A stretch of DNA of 30,413 nt, from NCBI GenBank assembly GCA_037178675.1, contig JAYMGJ010000815.1, positions 1 to 30,413 on the forward strand. The letters run 5' to 3'. This document shows positions 28,386-30,413 of the stretch, piece by piece. The position numbers and the translations under genes are program-made. The DNA is from Scleroderma bovista. Taxonomy: Eukaryota > Basidiomycota > Agaricomycetes > Boletales > Sclerodermataceae. Position 1 is the stretch's first letter. The number at the start of each line of letters is the position of its first letter. Below the pieces are notes generated by a model. It was not told the DNA's origin and did not search any database. It saw only the letters and a list, made by a program, of their open reading frames with translations.

Positions 28386-30413
28386 ATGTCTGGCCAGCGC
28401 AACAAGCGCATATGCAGTTGCCATGCACATAGCTGTTTTCGATTCCAGGTCACTGATCCTCACACCCAACAGATTAGGTCGGGGCGGTGGATCAGCTATT
28501 CAGCCTGGCGACGACACGCGGCAGAGGAGGAAACATGGCTCAAACTTCAGCAAGATGGGGATGATGATATTCAGCTCGACACTGACCTGCTCGCAGCCAC
28601 GCTATCTGAGCCGCATGCCGAAGATAGCGTCCTGTCACCACGTTCAGTACAAGACCAATGTACCGCCACTAGTAACAGACCATCAAGTGAGTGATATCCT
28701 CGTAAAATAAACGAGTTGAGAGTCATGGAAAGGTAGATGGAGTCCTGGAAGGAGAACTCCATGTCGCAGATGTCGATATGGGCGATGTTTCGGAGGCATC
28801 TCATGATGTCGATGATATTCACGATTTACTTCATAAAAGTGAGGACTATTCTTCGGTTCATACACCTTAGCCTGACATGCATCGAGAACTGGCCTTACTA
28901 GCGGAGTATCGTACACTGTTTCTCTCACAGAAAAGCTGCTCTCCGCCATCGTCGACGTTGGTTTTTGTTGAACAACCGGCCCTTTCATCGTCCGACACAC
29001 CAGGGGCGCTTGACCCGAGGAAAAGCGTGTTATTCCTTTCTCATCAATCGGCAATCGAGAAGACAATTGAACTGATCGATTCTGTGTCAAGTGAAAACCA
29101 GGACTCGGTGTGAACCGCCAGGCGTGATCTTATACGAGAAATACAAGACTATCAAGATTTTCTGGACCATATGGTCACCCAGGAATGGCTGAGACAGAAG
29201 GCTGAGAATGTCAAACCATACTCGTATCTGGGATCAATTCTTCCTGAGTTAGTCGAAACTTGTAGGTTATTGTTGTGTGAATGTGGACTTCAGACTCATT
29301 GCAAAAGGTCATCATCGTTGCAGTACAGAGCAACTGTATAAGCTGGCAGCACCTCTTGTAGCATGTATGGCCACTGCAATCGTTCTACATATATTGGCGG
29401 GCTTGTCTCGCGAACATTCTAACTTCCTTTTGGTGGCTATCCGAGGGGTGGTATCTCTGGCGCTCATTACTTTCATAGGTTCTATCACGACCGATACACT
29501 GGTGCAGAAAACACTCCATGAAAATATTCAGGCGCTCCTTTCCGATTGGCCCTCTGACATTCACACAGCAATCAAGAAATTCGATCTGGAGCCGTCCTTG
29601 CTGGAGTATGTATGCTGTAAACGCTGCTTCTCCCTTTATGATCCCCACAATTATCCCTATAATGGAGACTTTGGTTGTCCGCCTAATTGCACGTTTTGTG
29701 AGACTCCTACTTCCGACAAGTGTGCGACCCAACTGTTGGATGCCAATGCCAACGGTTGCACGAAACCCCGCTGCCGTTTTTTCTATCAGCCACTCTCCTC
29801 ATGGATTGGACGGCTACTTGCACAACCAGGCTTGCCGAGCATCTTACGGACAACCCTCGGTCCAGCTGCTGGTCAGATGCAGGACATTTGGGATGGCAAT
29901 ACCTTCCGGTCCTTCAAAGGTCCAGACGGGCAACCATACTTGGAGGCACAAGACGATAAATCTGATTATAGGCTAATCTTCAGTCTCTTTGTCGATTGGT
30001 TTTCACCGTGGGGTAGCAAAAAGAATGGTCCACATTCATCTGTTGGAGTCATTTACATGATATGCTACAACTTACCACCACACCTGCGCTACCGCATCGA
30101 AAATGGTTACATCGCTGGCATCATTCCGGGACCAAATGAGCCATCTCTGCACCATCTCAACCATGTGCTATGGCCTCTTGTCAATGATTTGCTCCGCGGT
30201 TGGGAATGTGGCTTTTATTTCACACAAACTGCACTCCACGAGTTCAGATGTATGGTCTGCTGCGCACTCATACCCCTTGTATGTGATCTACCTGCCCTAC
30301 GGAAAGCGCTTGGTGCTATTGGTCACCGTGCAACACGTTTCTGCTCGTTCTGTTTGCAGACCAGGAACCACATCTCCGAAGTTGACGTCAATTCTTGGGG
30401 CCGACGAAGTTGG
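28386..30413 (+). pseudogene. Plavaka-type (CMC superfamily) transposase, partial at the window edge
   Basis: Three exons: 28386-28686, 28737-29265 and 29324 to beyond 30413. They are joined in frame by introns of 50 bp (GTGAGT...GTAG) and about 58 bp; the second donor (GTTATT) is weak, and a GTAGGT site four bases upstream is an alternative. Exon 1 starts MSGQRNKRICSCHAHSCF and has a Cys/His-rich segment and GRWISYSAWRRHAAEEE. Exon 3 is open for over 360 codons with Plavaka hallmarks: DIHTAIKKFDLEPSL, YVCCKRCFSLYDP, CRFFYQPLSSWIGRLLAQPG, IFSLFVDWFSPWG (first catalytic Asp), GIIPGPNEPSLHHLNHVLWP, and CDLPALRKALGAIGH followed by FCSFC. Exon 2 contains TAG (28868-28870) and TGA (29111-29113) in frame, so the copy is probably inactive. 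The C-terminal third lies outside the window. Confidence 0.85.

Noticed and set aside
28839..28870. A 32-bp GT-AG segment that would remove the TAG from the Plavaka gene
   Set aside because: Shorter than any other intron in the window and it would change the reading frame (32 is not a multiple of three).
1..30413. tRNA or rRNA genes
   Set aside because: No cloverleaf with A and B box sequences or conserved rRNA segment was recognised by eye. A covariance-model scan would be the decisive test and could not be run.

Overview
The window looks like a transposon-rich, gene-poor stretch of a basidiomycete genome, most likely an Agaricomycete. The evidence is short (37-59 bp) GT-AG introns and a mix of mobile families typical of mushroom-forming fungi: PIF/Harbinger, pogo/Fot1, KDZ, Plavaka (CMC) and Copia-type LTR elements. 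No rRNA, tRNA, CRISPR or bacterial-type operon was seen. Most protein-coding material is broken. Gene names rest on recognised motifs, not on any database search.

Layout. 0.7-1.4 kb: 5' half of a Harbinger transposase. 2.4-6.8 kb: a large fold-back structure with near-identical inverted arms, enclosing a 35-bp minisatellite, a decayed LTR-gag fragment and kilobases of ACTACACTTTT-type repeats that run in opposite orientations on the two sides. 7.4-9.5 kb (minus): a four-exon pogo/CENP-B-like transposase with one premature stop and a C-terminal PCNA-binding (PIP-box) motif. 9.5-11.4 kb: two solo-LTR-like insertions with 5-bp target duplications and a 30-bp minisatellite. 11.5-13.9 kb (minus): a six-exon gene of unknown function with a Zn2Cys6-type cysteine cluster and a coiled coil, broken by four TGA codons. 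14-17 kb: weak ORFs and an LTR-like promoter region. 17.0-18.0 kb: fragments of a KDZ transposase and a DUF6589-like protein. 18.7-22.1 kb: a CTCCGG-rich repeat block split by a young, structurally complete LTR-gag-LTR element (19515-21033, 196-bp LTRs, ATATA target duplication). 23.4-24.1 kb: a frame-broken remnant resembling THO complex subunit 2. 25.1-28.0 kb: exons of unrecognised, broken gene(s). 28.4 kb to the right edge: a Plavaka transposase whose third exon runs open off the window.

The unifying signal is C-to-T decay. In the best-aligned 90 bp of the two gag-element copies, 11 of 13 CpG sites in the young copy are TpG or CpA in the old one. The nine premature stops I could place in frame are all TGA or TAG, the codons made from CGA or CAG by one C-to-T change. 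This fits methylation-linked silencing of repeats. I found no convincing new defence, metabolic or signalling system. The most novel items are the gag-only LTR element, the fold-back structure, and the Zn2Cys6/coiled-coil gene with its repeated exons.
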